A stretch of 64,000 bases of DNA from Massilia frigida. GTDB taxonomy: Bacteria > Pseudomonadota > Gammaproteobacteria > Burkholderiales > Burkholderiaceae_D. The stretch lies in NCBI RefSeq assembly GCF_011682175.1, contig NZ_WHJG01000009.1:142121-206120 (forward strand), read 5' to 3'. Positions 7,617 through 15,969 of this stretch are shown here, in pieces. The notes beneath the pieces were generated by a model. It worked only from the letters and a program-made list of their open reading frames with translations, made no database searches and was not told the DNA's origin. Numbering within the stretch: position 1 is the first letter of the stretch; every line of letters starts with the position of its first letter. The position numbers were made by a program, and so were the translations under genes.

Positions 7617-7716
7617 TACGCGCCTTGTCCGTGCAACTGGAAGGCGGCGTGAAACTTGCGTATGATGCGGTTTCTGTTTCGCGCCACCACTTTTTACTTA
7701 TTCCAGACAACACGCT

Positions 7717-8181
7717 ATGCGCGAAAGCCTGCTCACTCCGTCGCTCTCGCCCTCCCGGGCGCCTGCGGCGATCCTGTATTCGGTGGAATCGAGCTTCCTG
7801 CTGGCATTTTTCGGCGGGCCGTTTGCCATCATCCTGTATTCAGCGCTCAATTCGTGGAAGCTCAGGCGCCCGCTCGATGGGCTGGTCTATCTGGCCGCGC
7901 TGCTGCTCAGCGTTGCTTTCATCGTCGCCGTCAAGACGCGCTATGCGCCCCTTGCCGGACTGATGCTTGCTATTGGCGCCAGTGCCGCCGAGCTGTTATG
8001 GCGCGCGCTGTCGATGGTGCTGTTCGCGCTGTTTTACCTCATGCACCGCAAGCAGCACCGCTCCGCCGTCCTGTTCGGCGCGAAGGCGCCGTCGCCCTGG
8101 ATTCCCGCTATTGCCTTCGCGGTGCTGGCCCACGGCATGAAGTTGGGTGTGCTGTATTACGCTAAGGCTTATCTGGTATGA
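7717..8181 (+). CDS. Hypothetical inner-membrane protein, first gene of the TPR-AAA operon
   Basis: This 154-residue protein has about four hydrophobic segments: around residues 20-45, 55-75, 80-105 and 130-150. The last is next to basic residues ('YLMHRKQHRS'), suggesting a cytoplasmic loop. I recognise no family. Its stop overlaps the start of the TPR gene (8178), which in turn touches the AAA+ gene, so the three form one operon. Confidence 0.7.
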   Translation: MRESLLTPSLSPSRAPAAILYSVESSFLLAFFGGPFAIILYSALNSWKLRRPLDGLVYLAALLLSVAFIVAVKTRYAPLAGLMLAIGASAAELLWRALSMVLFALFYLMHRKQHRSAVLFGAKAPSPWIPAIAFAVLAHGMKLGVLYYAKAYLV

Positions 8182-9071
8182 ACGACCATGTCGTGTTGAC
8201 GGCGCGCGAATTGAGCGCGCGCCTGCTTGGGCTGATCGAACGCAAACGGTATGCCCAGGCGCGCGATGTGCTGGCCGAGGCCCTGGCCCAGTATCCGGAC
8301 GATAGCGATCTGTTGTACGGCTCGGCCCTGCTCGATTACCTGACGGACCGGCGCGATGCCGCGCGCGCCACCCTCCACAGCGTGCTCGGTAGTTCCCCCG
8401 GCCATGTCGCGGCGCGCTCGCTGCTCGCCACCTTATACCAAGACAGCGAGGAACTGCCCGCAGCTGAAGCGATGCTGCTCGACCTGCTCAAGGAGTATCC
8501 CGAGTCCGGCCATCTGTACGCGCGCTATGCCATGCTGATGTACCGCACCATGCACCTCGACAAGGCGCAAGCGCTCGCGCACGAGGCGCTGCGCCTCGAA
8601 CCGGACGATGAGCTCGCGCTGATCGCTTGCATGATGGGCGACCTGATCGAAGGACGCCGCAGTGCCGGGCAGGAACGGCTGTCGGTGATGATGAGCCGCC
8701 ATCCGGAAAGCCTGAGCACGGCCCGCATGCTGATCACGCACCTGGTCCAGCGCGGCAAGTACCGCGCCGCCAAGCGCATCGCCATCGAACTGCTCAAGCA
8801 GCATCCGGATTCGCACGAGATCCTCACGCTGGTGGTGGAACTCGATGCGCTGAGCCACTGGAGCATGTTGCCGCTGTGGCCGCTTAACCGCTGGGGCTGG
8901 GGCGCCACGATCGGCCTGTGGGTGCTGACCGTGATCGTGATCAATGGCGCCGGCCGGGTCGCCCCGCATGCGGTCGGCCCGCTCAGTGCCGGACTGATCG
9001 GTTATTGTGTGTACTCCTGGATTTTTCCCTCTTTGCTCAAGCGCTGGCTGAAACGCCGCGCAGGAATTTGA
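8178..9071 (+). CDS. TPR protein with C-terminal membrane anchor
   Basis: This 297-residue protein contains about six tetratricopeptide-like helix pairs over residues 10-215, for example 'RKRYAQARDVLAEALAQYP' and 'AEAMLLDLLKEYPESG'. Two hydrophobic segments follow (about 235-258 and 265-285), with a basic tail. The TPR part probably faces the cytosol. It overlaps the preceding membrane gene by 4 bp and the AAA+ ATPase gene by 1 bp, so it may tether that ATPase to the membrane. Confidence 0.75.
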   Translation: MNDHVVLTARELSARLLGLIERKRYAQARDVLAEALAQYPDDSDLLYGSALLDYLTDRRDAARATLHSVLGSSPGHVAARSLLATLYQDSEELPAAEAMLLDLLKEYPESGHLYARYAMLMYRTMHLDKAQALAHEALRLEPDDELALIACMMGDLIEGRRSAGQERLSVMMSRHPESLSTARMLITHLVQRGKYRAAKRIAIELLKQHPDSHEILTLVVELDALSHWSMLPLWPLNRWGWGATIGLWVLTVIVINGAGRVAPHAVGPLSAGLIGYCVYSWIFPSLLKRWLKRRAGI

Positions 9072-10303
9072 TGACCATGACAATGTCGCGTGAACAATAC
9101 GAAGCCTCGCTGGTAAGCGATCCCTTTAATAGTGCCACCCGGCTCGGTTATGCCCGGCTGCTGCTGGAAGAAAACGATGCCGCCGCCGCGCTGGTACAAT
9201 TCGAGCTGGCGGAGCGGCAGTCGCCCGGCGCGGCGGCGCTGAGCGGCAAGGCGCAGGCCTTGCTGGCGCTGGAGCGCAACAGCGATGCGCTGGCCGCGTA
9301 CGGCCGCGCGCGCCAGCAGGATGGCTTTGCGCCGGTGCCTGCGCTGGAGCAGTTGCAGCAGAGTGCGCGGCCGGCGTCCGGCCCGGCGCTGTCGCTGGTG
9401 GGGCAGAGCGCCAACGTTGTGCCGCTCAAGCCGCAGGCGCCCGACCTGGTGCGTTTTTCCGATGTGGGCGGCATGGAAGAGCTGAAGAAGATGCTGCGCC
9501 TGCATATCATCGAGCCTTTCCTGCGGCCTTCGCTGTTCGCCAAATTCAAGAAGCAGGGCGGCGGCGGGATTTTGCTGTACGGTCCGCCGGGCTGCGGCAA
9601 GACCATGATCGCGCGCGCGATTGCCAACGAGTGCAATGCGTCGTTCGTGTCGGTCGGCATCAGCGAAGTGCTGAATATGTGGATGGGCGAAAGCGAGCGC
9701 AACTTGGCGCAATTGTTCGAGAAGGCGAGGGCGCAAAAGCCCTGCGTGCTGTTTTTCGACGAGCTCGATGCGCTGGCGTTTTCGCGTTCCAAGGCGCAGA
9801 GCGAGCACAGCCGCACAATCGTCAATGAATTCCTGTCGCAGCTCGATGGCTTCGAGCGCGACAACCGCGACGTGCTGTTCCTGGCGGCGACCAATATGCC
9901 GTGGGATGTGGACCAGGCCATGAAGCGCACCGGGCGCTTCGCGCGCCAGTTGTTCGTGCCGCCGCCGGATGCGGAAGCGCGCAAGCACATCATCAACATC
10001 AAGCTGCGCGATGTGCCGGTGGAGGGTGTGGATGTGGATGCGCTGGTGGCGGCGACGCCGCATTTTTCCGGCGCCGATATCGATGGGGTGATCGACCTGG
10101 CCAAGGAAAGCGCGATTCACGACATTCTGGCCGGGAACCCGGAGCGGCCGATCGGGCCGGGCGATATTGCGTATGCGCTCGACACGATGCAGCCATCGAC
10201 GGTGGAGTGGCTCAAAACGGCCCGCAATCTGGTGCGCTATGCCGGCAGCGATGACAGTTATCGCGATGTGGAGAAGTATTTGAAGAAGACCAAGTTTATT
10301 TGA
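9071..10303 (+). CDS. AAA+ ATPase with N-terminal TPR region
   Basis: This 410-residue ATPase has a short TPR-like N-terminus (about 5-90) and one AAA+ module of the Cdc48/FtsH/ClpX-like classic clade. Walker A is GPPGCGKT (171-178). Walker B 'VLFFDELDAL' has Asp230-Glu231. The second region of homology has 'TGRFARQLFVPPPDAEAR' and is followed by a lid ('FSGADIDGVIDLAKESAI'). No protease or transmembrane segment is present, so it is likely an unfoldase or remodelling factor. The ATG overlaps the upstream TPR gene stop (TGATG). The partner or substrate is unknown. Confidence 0.85.
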   Translation: MTMTMSREQYEASLVSDPFNSATRLGYARLLLEENDAAAALVQFELAERQSPGAAALSGKAQALLALERNSDALAAYGRARQQDGFAPVPALEQLQQSARPASGPALSLVGQSANVVPLKPQAPDLVRFSDVGGMEELKKMLRLHIIEPFLRPSLFAKFKKQGGGGILLYGPPGCGKTMIARAIANECNASFVSVGISEVLNMWMGESERNLAQLFEKARAQKPCVLFFDELDALAFSRSKAQSEHSRTIVNEFLSQLDGFERDNRDVLFLAATNMPWDVDQAMKRTGRFARQLFVPPPDAEARKHIINIKLRDVPVEGVDVDALVAATPHFSGADIDGVIDLAKESAIHDILAGNPERPIGPGDIAYALDTMQPSTVEWLKTARNLVRYAGSDDSYRDVEKYLKKTKFI

Positions 10304-10312
10304 TCCCGCCCC

Positions 10313-10343
10313 TCGTCGTTTCTGGCAGTGCCAGGAACGACGA
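10313..10343 (+). terminator. Hairpin between convergent AAA+ and leuA genes
   Basis: A stem of about 14 bp (TCGTCGTT with AACGACGA, plus the inner CTGGC/GCCAG) lies 10 bp past the ATPase stop and 40 bp past the leuA stop. It has no T run. It could act in both directions. Confidence 0.5.
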
Positions 10344-10384
10344 AGCGGGAAGTTTGCGGGGGCGACGGTGAAGCATGCGTCGGT

Positions 10385-12076
10385 TTAGCCCGGCACTGCC
10401 ACCGCCACTTCCCGCTCCGTCCTCACCAGTTGCCGGTTCACCGCGCTCAGCACCGCCTTGAACGAGGCCGTCACGATATTGCTGTCAATCCCGGCCCCAA
10501 ACATGGTCGGGCCATTCGCCAGCCGCAACTCCACATAACACGCCGCCTTGGCATTCGCGCCTGAGCCAATCGCATGCTCGTGGTAATCCATCAGCTTGAT
10601 ATCCAGTCCCAGCGCGTTCACGAACGCATCGATCGGCCCATTCCCGCCACCCTGCAAGCTCAGGCTCGCCTGGCGGTGCGCCAGGGTGATGTCGATCTGC
10701 ACCGGCTCATCGCTGCTGCTATCCTCCACCATCTTGTGCGCGCTGTACGCGTACGGGCTGGTCTGGTCGAAATATTCGCTGCAGAAAATCGCATGAATCT
10801 CTTTCGCGGCAATCTCGCGGCCGCTGGCATCGGCCACCGCCTGCACCGCGCGGCTGAACTCGATCTGCAAGCGGCGCGGCAAGCTCAAGCCGAATTCCTG
10901 TTCCAGCAAATACGCCATCCCGCCCTTGCCGGACTGGCTGTTGACGCGAATCACCGCATCGTAGCTGCGTCCCAGGTCGGCCGGGTCGATCGGCAAATAC
11001 GGCACTTCCCACAAGCTATTCGGCTTTTGCTGGGCAAATCCTTTTTTGATCGCATCCTGGTGCGAACCGGAAAACGCCGTAAACACCAGATCGCCCGCAT
11101 ACGGATGACGCGGATGCACCGGCAACTGGTTGCATTCCACCACCACTTGGCGCACGGCATCGATGTCGGAGAAATCCAGCCCCGGATGCACGCCCTGGGT
11201 GTACAAATTCATCGCCAGGGTCACCAGGTCGACATTGCCGGTGCGCTCGCCGTTGCCGAACAGGCAGCCTTCAACCCGGTCGGCGCCCGCCATGATGGCC
11301 AGCTCGGCCGAGGCCACCGCCGTGCCGCGGTCATTGTGCGGGTGCACGCTGATGATCAGCGAGTCGCGCCGTGCCAGCTTGCGCGACATCCATTCGATCT
11401 GGTCGGCATACACATTCGGCGTGCTGCATTCAACGGTGGATGGCAGGTTGACGATCATCTTGTTATGCGGGGTCGGCTGCCAGACCTCGCTGACGGCGTC
11501 GCAGATATGCTTGGAGAAATCGAGTTCCGTGGTCGAGAACGATTCCGGCGTGTACTCGAATGCCCATTCCGTCTGCGGATGCTGCTTGACCAGCTGCTTG
11601 ACCAGTTTGGTGCCGCTGACGGCAATCTCGGTGATTTGCTCGCGCGTCATGCCGAACACCACCTTGCGGAACACGGGAGCGACCGAGTTGTACAGGTGTA
11701 CGATGGCGCGCCGCGCACCCACGCAAGAGTCGACCGTACGGCGTATCAGTTCCTCGCGCGACTGGGTCAGCACGATGATGGTGACGTCGGCGGGGATGCG
11801 GTCTTCGTCGATCAGCTTGCGCACGAAATCGAAGTCGGTCTGCGAGGCGGATGGAAAGCCGACTTCGATTTCCTTGAGGCCAATCTGGACCAGCATCTCG
11901 AAAAAGCGCAGCTTTTTGTCGTGGCTCATCGGCTCGATCAAGGCCTGGTTGCCGTCGCGCAGGTCGGTGCTCATCCAGATCGGCGGATGGGTAATGGCGC
12001 GGTCCGGCCACTGGCGGTCGGACAAATTGACTGGAGGGAAGGCGCGGTATTTCGACGACGGGTTTTGCAACATCAT
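10385..12076 (-). CDS. leuA: 2-isopropylmalate synthase LeuA (long, yeast-type form)
   Basis: This 563-residue enzyme condenses acetyl-CoA with 2-oxoisovalerate, the committed step of leucine synthesis. The TIM-barrel catalytic half shows '[11 protein letters not shown]' near residue 36 with the metal-binding Asp, and the '[12 protein letters not shown]' metal motif near 245. The last ~130 residues form the leucine-sensing regulatory domain ('[15 protein letters not shown]'). Length and motifs match the long form also found in fungi and actinobacteria. It has a CCAGGAGA ribosome-binding site. A 300-nt leader with two Leu-rich short ORFs precedes it, which suggests regulation by leucyl-tRNA supply as well as by feedback. 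Confidence 0.95.
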   Translation of the reverse strand: MMLQNPSSKYRAFPPVNLSDRQWPDRAITHPPIWMSTDLRDGNQALIEPMSHDKKLRFFEMLVQIGLKEIEVGFPSASQTDFDFVRKLIDEDRIPADVTIIVLTQSREELIRRTVDSCVGARRAIVHLYNSVAPVFRKVVFGMTREQITEIAVSGTKLVKQLVKQHPQTEWAFEYTPESFSTTELDFSKHICDAVSEVWQPTPHNKMIVNLPSTVECSTPNVYADQIEWMSRKLARRDSLIISVHPHNDRGTAVASAELAIMAGADRVEGCLFGNGERTGNVDLVTLAMNLYTQGVHPGLDFSDIDAVRQVVVECNQLPVHPRHPYAGDLVFTAFSGSHQDAIKKGFAQQKPNSLWEVPYLPIDPADLGRSYDAVIRVNSQSGKGGMAYLLEQEFGLSLPRRLQIEFSRAVQAVADASGREIAAKEIHAIFCSEYFDQTSPYAYSAHKMVEDSSSDEPVQIDITLAHRQASLSLQGGGNGPIDAFVNALGLDIKLMDYHEHAIGSGANAKAACYVELRLANGPTMFGAGIDSNIVTASFKAVLSAVNRQLVRTEREVAVAVPG

Positions 12077-12153
12077 GGTGTTCTCCTGGGACTACAGCGG
12101 ATCGGGGGCCGGGCGGCGGTGTGGCGACAGGCTGCCGGGCGGCCACGAATACG

Positions 12154-12219
12154 CTAGGCCAGGCAACCGATCGGTAGCTTTAGCAGTAGGAACAAGATGA
12201 TGGAGACGGGTGCGAACAT
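12154..12219 (-). CDS. Candidate leu leader peptide 2 (21 residues)
   Basis: This short ORF in the leuA leader starts at an ATG with an AGGAAAG site 9 nt upstream and encodes MFAPVSIILFLLLKLPIGCLA. Six of its 21 residues are Leu. Three of those use CTA (CTA CTG CTA AAG CTA), a codon that is scarce in GC-rich genes, where CTG dominates. It ends 77 nt before leuA. Clusters of rare codons for the end product are typical of attenuator leader peptides. No T-rich terminator follows it, so the mechanism is unclear. Confidence 0.5.
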   Translation of the reverse strand: MFAPVSIILFLLLKLPIGCLA

Positions 12220-12253
12220 CGGGTCGGACTTTCCTGGGGTTTTACTGGCTTAC

Positions 12254-12278
12254 AAACGCCGGCGAGGAGCCGGGCGGC
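12254..12278 (-). promoter_or_regulatory. Possible attenuator hairpin in the leuA leader
   Basis: On the minus strand, a GC-rich stem of seven pairs with one bulge (about 12258-12277) is followed by TTTGT. It lies just after the first leader ORF and just before the second. The short T run makes it a weak terminator at best. Confidence 0.3.
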
Positions 12279-12292
12279 GCACTGCGGGTGGA

Positions 12293-12376
12293 TTACGCGC
12301 GTGCAGCTAGTAGCGTCGCTAGCGATAGCGCGCCAGCGAGCAGGGGGAAAGACGACAGATGCAGGGAGGAAGACAT
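12293..12376 (-). CDS. Candidate leu leader peptide 1 (27 residues)
   Basis: This ORF begins MSSSLHLSSFPLLAG and ends in TLLAARA. Eight of 27 residues are Leu, and four of these are CTA codons clustered near the end (CTA TCG CTA GCG ACG CTA CTA). There is no ribosome-binding site. The promoter at 12383-12412 predicts a start at or within a base or two of the ATG, so the message would be leaderless. It is followed by a GC-rich hairpin. Together with the second short ORF it looks like a leucine-responsive leader for leuA. Confidence 0.45.
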   Translation of the reverse strand: MSSSLHLSSFPLLAGALSLATLLAARA

Positions 12377-12382
12377 GAGTTC

Positions 12383-12412
12383 ACTGTACGTCAGGCCGCT
12401 CCGGCTTGTCAA
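12383..12412 (-). promoter_or_regulatory. leuA promoter
   Basis: On the minus strand a perfect -35 TTGACA (12407-12412) and -10 TACAGT (12383-12388) are 18 bp apart. The predicted start is about 12376, giving a 300-nt leader before leuA. Confidence 0.7.
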
Positions 12413-12461
12413 GCGCTGATGTGCAACGCTTGCGAGCCGCCTCCGCAATGCCGTGACGACG

Positions 12462-12821
12462 CTACAGATCGAGGAACATGTCGAAACCGCCGTAAATCAT
12501 GCGCTTGCCGTCGAAGGGCATGTCGGTCCCTTTCATGAAGTCGGCCATGCGCGGGTCTTTCATGACCTTGTCGTTGACTTCGTCGCGGTGGGCGCGCGAT
12601 GCGTACACGATCCAGGAAAACACCACCGTCTCGCCGGGCTGCAAGTTGACGCTTTGGGGAAAAGAGGTGAGTTTACCGGGCTTGACGTCATCGGCGATGC
12701 ATTCGCGGTATTGCAGCGCGCCGTGTTCGCGCCAGATGGCGCCGCAGGTCGTTGCCATGGCGCGATAACTTTCGATGTTGCTGGTAGGGAGGGGAAGGAC
12801 GAAACCGTCGACATACGCCAT
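12462..12821 (-). CDS. DUF1428 family protein
   Basis: This 119-residue protein begins 'MAYVDGFVLPLPTSN', the usual start of DUF1428. It has a compact ferredoxin-like (dimeric alpha-beta barrel type) pattern, including 'GALQYRECIADDV', 'VVFSWIVYASRAHRDEVNDK' and a C-terminal 'GKRMIYGGFDMF'. The start at 12821 has AGGAG at the right distance; an ATG one codon earlier is too close. Its biochemical role is unknown. It is transcribed away from the PEP-CTERM gene; the gap up to 13118 holds no gene I can see. Confidence 0.85.
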   Translation of the reverse strand: MAYVDGFVLPLPTSNIESYRAMATTCGAIWREHGALQYRECIADDVKPGKLTSFPQSVNLQPGETVVFSWIVYASRAHRDEVNDKVMKDPRMADFMKGTDMPFDGKRMIYGGFDMFLDL

Positions 12822-13118
12822 CATGTTCTCCTGGAGATGCACAAGGTGGAACCGCACAATTGATCATACCCGTCCCGTATTCGCAGGCCCGCACCATACC
12901 CAAATTATATTACCTGTGTTGCATTTCACCCATGAATGCAGGCTTCGCGCTGAATCGGATTGCCTTTCTGATGCCAGCAGTGCAGTAAATATCTTGTTGT
13001 TTGAATAAATACGTGCGGAAATCTTGTAAAATTGCACGTTATTTACTCACGCCCCGCCGATCTGCCGCAGGGGCGCGGGTTGGCCAAGGCGGCGCTTTTA
13101 ATCAATCAAGGAATGTTT

Positions 13119-13844
13119 ATGCGTTTTGTAACTATTGCAACGGCTTTAACGATGGCGGGCGCGCTCGCTTGCGCCGCCCCGGCAAGCGCCGGCACGGCCG
13201 CATTGGGCCAGAATCTGATCGTCAATGGCGACGCTGAAGCGGGCGCGGGCTCGACCGATGGCGGCACGGTGCCGGTACCCGGCTGGAATGTCACGGGTGG
13301 CTTGACCTCGGTCCAGTACGGTGCCAGCGGCGGCTTCCCGTCGCCAAGCGACGCCGGTCCGCAAAACCGCGGCAAGAATTTCTTTGGCGGTGGCGTCAAT
13401 ACGGCGGCCTCGCGCGCGGTCCAGGTGATCGACCTGAGCGCGTTGAGCGGTGCCATCAATGCCGGACAGTCGCAATTCGACCTGTCCGGCTGGCTGGGCG
13501 GCTATGCCACCCAGAACGATAACGCGACCCTGACCGCCGTCTTCCGCGACAGCACCGGCCAAAGCCTGTTCAGCACCAGCCTGGCGCCGGTCAGCGCGAG
13601 CGAGCGTGGCGGCCTGACCGGCTTCGCGTATCGCGACAGCCATGGCCTCATTCCGGTCGGCACCGCACTGGTCGACATCGTGCTCGACATGCGCCGCGTC
13701 GAAGGCAGCTATAACGATGGCTACGCCGACAACCTGTCGTTCTCGGTCACCGCCGTGCCGGAACCAGGTAGCTGGGCCATGCTGAGCGCCGGCCTGGTCA
13801 TGCTGGGCTTCGCGGCGCGCAAGCGCCGTGCCTCGGCCGCCTGA
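13119..13844 (+). CDS. PEP-CTERM sorting-domain exported protein
   Basis: This 241-residue protein has a Sec signal peptide (cleavage after about residue 25, 'APASAG'). It then has a beta-rich domain starting 'NLIVNGDAEAG' and ending 'NLSFSVTAVPEPGSW'. The tail is a PEP-CTERM signal: VPEP, a hydrophobic stretch and 'ARKRR'. Such proteins are recognised by an exosortase and exported with exopolysaccharide. The start at 13119 has AAGGA 6 nt upstream. No exosortase gene is in this window. Confidence 0.9.
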   Translation: MRFVTIATALTMAGALACAAPASAGTAALGQNLIVNGDAEAGAGSTDGGTVPVPGWNVTGGLTSVQYGASGGFPSPSDAGPQNRGKNFFGGGVNTAASRAVQVIDLSALSGAINAGQSQFDLSGWLGGYATQNDNATLTAVFRDSTGQSLFSTSLAPVSASERGGLTGFAYRDSHGLIPVGTALVDIVLDMRRVEGSYNDGYADNLSFSVTAVPEPGSWAMLSAGLVMLGFAARKRRASAA

Positions 13845-13855
13845 TGCCTTACCGA

Positions 13856-13882
13856 GGCTGCCCGGGCCGCGCCCGGGCAGCC
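13856..13882 (+). terminator. Terminator hairpin between convergent PEP-CTERM and senC genes
   Basis: A perfect 12-bp stem, GGCTGCCCGGGC (13856-13867) with its complement (13871-13882), has a 3-nt loop and is followed by TTATT on the plus strand. It abuts the senC stop at 13883 and probably serves both genes. Confidence 0.75.
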
Positions 13883-14941
13883 TTATTGAGCGACCTGGAC
13901 GCGCGGCGCGCCCGCCGTCATCTCGCCGATGACGGCGGCGCTCTCGAAACCTTCGCGCGCGAATAGCGCCAGGATCTCGTCCACGCTGCCCGGATCGCAT
14001 GATACCAGCAGCCCGCCCGAGGTTTGCGGATCGGTCAGCAGCATGTGCTGCGCCTTGCTGATGCCCGGCGAGAGCGTGACATCCTTGCCGTAGGCATCCC
14101 AGTTGCGGCCCGACGCGCCGGTAAAATAACCGTCGTGCGCCAGCTGTTCCACGCCCGGCAGCAGCGGAATCTGCGACATGCTCAGCTGCGCCGTCAATTG
14201 CGAGCCGCGCGCCAGTTCCAGCAGGTGGCCCAGCAGGCCGAAGCCGGTGACGTCGGTCAGCGCATGCACCCCTTCCATCTCCGACAGCGCCTTGCCCGGC
14301 TTATTCAGTTTGGTGGTATTGGCGATCATGGCGGCGTAGCCTTCGGGTCCGAGCACGTCTTTTTTCAGCGCGGCCGAGAGTACGCCCACGCCCAGCGGCT
14401 TGCCGAGAATGAGCACATCGCCGGCACGCGCGTCGGCATTGCGCTTGACCTTGGACGGATGCACGAGGCCCAGCACCACCAGCCCGTAGATCGGCTCGAC
14501 CGAATCGATCGTGTGGCCGCCGGCGATCGGAATGCCCGCTTCGGCGCACATGGTTTCACCGCCGCGGATGATCTGGCCGATGGTTTCCAGCGGCAGTTTA
14601 TTGATCGGCATGCCCACCAGCGCCAGTGCCATGATCGGCGTGCCGCCCATCGCATACACGTCCGAAATCGCATTGGTGGCGGCGATGCGGCCGAAATCGA
14701 AGGGATCGTCGACGATCGGCATGAAGAAATCGGTGGTGGCGATCAGCGCCTGTTCGTCATTGAGCTTGTAGACGGCGGCGTCGTCGGCGGTTTCGATACC
14801 GACCATCAATTCCTTGGGGACCGGGAAGCCGGTCGAGTTCTTGAGGATCTCGGACAGCACGCCGGGCGCGATTTTGCAGCCGCAGCCGCCGCCATGCGAG
14901 AACGAGGTGAGTTTGATGGGCGTTTCTGGGGCATTGCTCAT
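13883..14941 (-). CDS. senC: Selenophosphate synthase (selenide, water dikinase), SenC/SelD
   Basis: This 352-residue enzyme makes selenophosphate from selenide and ATP. The active site 'HGGGCGCK' has Cys20 (not selenocysteine) and Lys23. The AIRS-type ATP-binding fold follows, with 'LIATTDFFMPIVDDP', 'ALALVGMPINKLP' and 'SGGLLVSCD'. It is the second gene of a minus-strand pair, 29 bp after senB. In the selenoneine pathway this enzyme supplies selenophosphate to SenB. It could also serve tRNA selenation, but no selA, selB or selenouridine synthase gene is near. The symbol follows the context; the sequence alone would be called selD. Confidence 0.9.
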   Translation of the reverse strand: MSNAPETPIKLTSFSHGGGCGCKIAPGVLSEILKNSTGFPVPKELMVGIETADDAAVYKLNDEQALIATTDFFMPIVDDPFDFGRIAATNAISDVYAMGGTPIMALALVGMPINKLPLETIGQIIRGGETMCAEAGIPIAGGHTIDSVEPIYGLVVLGLVHPSKVKRNADARAGDVLILGKPLGVGVLSAALKKDVLGPEGYAAMIANTTKLNKPGKALSEMEGVHALTDVTGFGLLGHLLELARGSQLTAQLSMSQIPLLPGVEQLAHDGYFTGASGRNWDAYGKDVTLSPGISKAQHMLLTDPQTSGGLLVSCDPGSVDEILALFAREGFESAAVIGEMTAGAPRVQVAQ

Positions 14942-14970
14942 GGTCGGTGTCCGTTTCGGTAAAAGGCAGG

Positions 14971-15933
14971 TCAGAGCAGATTATCCACCAAGTCGCGCAC
15001 ACTGGCACGCTCGTGCTCTGGCGCGAACAAGGGGGCGCGCGCGTCGCACTGGCGCCGCAGCAGCGCATGGAAGGAAGCGTCGCCGATGCAGCGCTCGATC
15101 AGGCGCGCCAGCGCCGGCGCGTCGCCGGGCGCGAAATAGCCCGCGTAGCCGTCGCCCAGCATGCCGCGGTTGCCGCTGATATCGCTGGCCAGCACCGGCA
15201 CGCCGCAGGTGAGCGCTTCGATAATGACGTTGGCGCCGCCTTCCATGTGCGAGGCGATCACCATGGCGTGGCTGCGCCGCAGGCGCTGGCGCGTGGCGGC
15301 ATGCGGCATGGCGCCCAGCCAGCGATAACGCGGGGTGGCGGCCTGGGTGGCCACGGCAAGCTCGCCCAGGATGGGGTCGAGCGCGCCGCCGATATGCAGC
15401 AGGCGCGCCTTGGGGGCCGTCACCAGCGCCGCCGCGCCCATGAAGGTGCGCGGATCTTTTTCTTCGCGCAGATGGCCGATCATGACGATGTCGATGAAGC
15501 GCCGCGCCGCCGCATGGCGGAAGGGCGTGAGCGAGGGCGCCGACTGGTGGATCACGCAGGCCCTGGCGCGCGCATCGGGCGCCAGCAGGGCCAGCCCGTC
15601 GGCCTGCAGCAGCACCAGCCTGCGGGCGTGGGCCAGCGATGCCTGGGCTGCGGCATCGGTGGCGATGTCGCGATACAGGTCGGTGCCGGTCAGTACCAGC
15701 ACGCGCGCACGGTCGGGGAAAGCGGCGGCAAAAGCGGCCAGGGGGGCCGCCGAGCGGCGCGCATGCAGGGCGATCATCAGGTCGGGCGGGGGCGCGCTGG
15801 CGTCCCAGCCGGGGGCGATCGTCACGCGCCAGCGCGCGCGCAGGAAATGCGCCCAGCGGCTGGCGGTTTGCCAGTTGCCGTTGTTCTCCCGCTGCGATGC
15901 GGGGCTGACGATCAGCACGCGTGGTCGCTGCAC
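14971..15933 (-). CDS. senB: Selenosugar synthase SenB (glycosyltransferase-like)
   Basis: This 320-residue GT-B-type protein fits SenB, which joins selenophosphate to a UDP-sugar to make a selenosugar. The N-terminal half has 'SPASQRENNGNWQTASRWA'. The C-terminal half has 'IGHLREEKDP' and the donor-binding stretch 'SHMEGGANVIIEALTCGVPVLASD'. The start is GTG at 15933 with AAGGAG 5 nt upstream. It is adjacent to a selenophosphate synthase gene and divergent from the SenA gene (36-bp gap), which makes the SenB role much more likely than a generic glycosyltransferase. Confidence 0.87.
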   Translation of the reverse strand: MQRPRVLIVSPASQRENNGNWQTASRWAHFLRARWRVTIAPGWDASAPPPDLMIALHARRSAAPLAAFAAAFPDRARVLVLTGTDLYRDIATDAAAQASLAHARRLVLLQADGLALLAPDARARACVIHQSAPSLTPFRHAAARRFIDIVMIGHLREEKDPRTFMGAAALVTAPKARLLHIGGALDPILGELAVATQAATPRYRWLGAMPHAATRQRLRRSHAMVIASHMEGGANVIIEALTCGVPVLASDISGNRGMLGDGYAGYFAPGDAPALARLIERCIGDASFHALLRRQCDARAPLFAPEHERASVRDLVDNLL

Positions 15934-15969
15934 CGCGGCTCCTTGAAAAAGTCGTTACAATTGGCTGCT

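Noticed and set aside
10574..12157. Very long plus-strand open frame opposite leuA
   Set aside because: It is an antisense shadow of leuA caused by GC-rich third positions; the composition (His/Arg/Gln-rich) and lack of motifs show it is not a gene.
13883..14941. Selenocysteine (TGA) in the selenophosphate synthase active site
   Set aside because: The active-site residue is a plain Cys codon and the frame has no internal TGA, so no SECIS or selB is needed for it.
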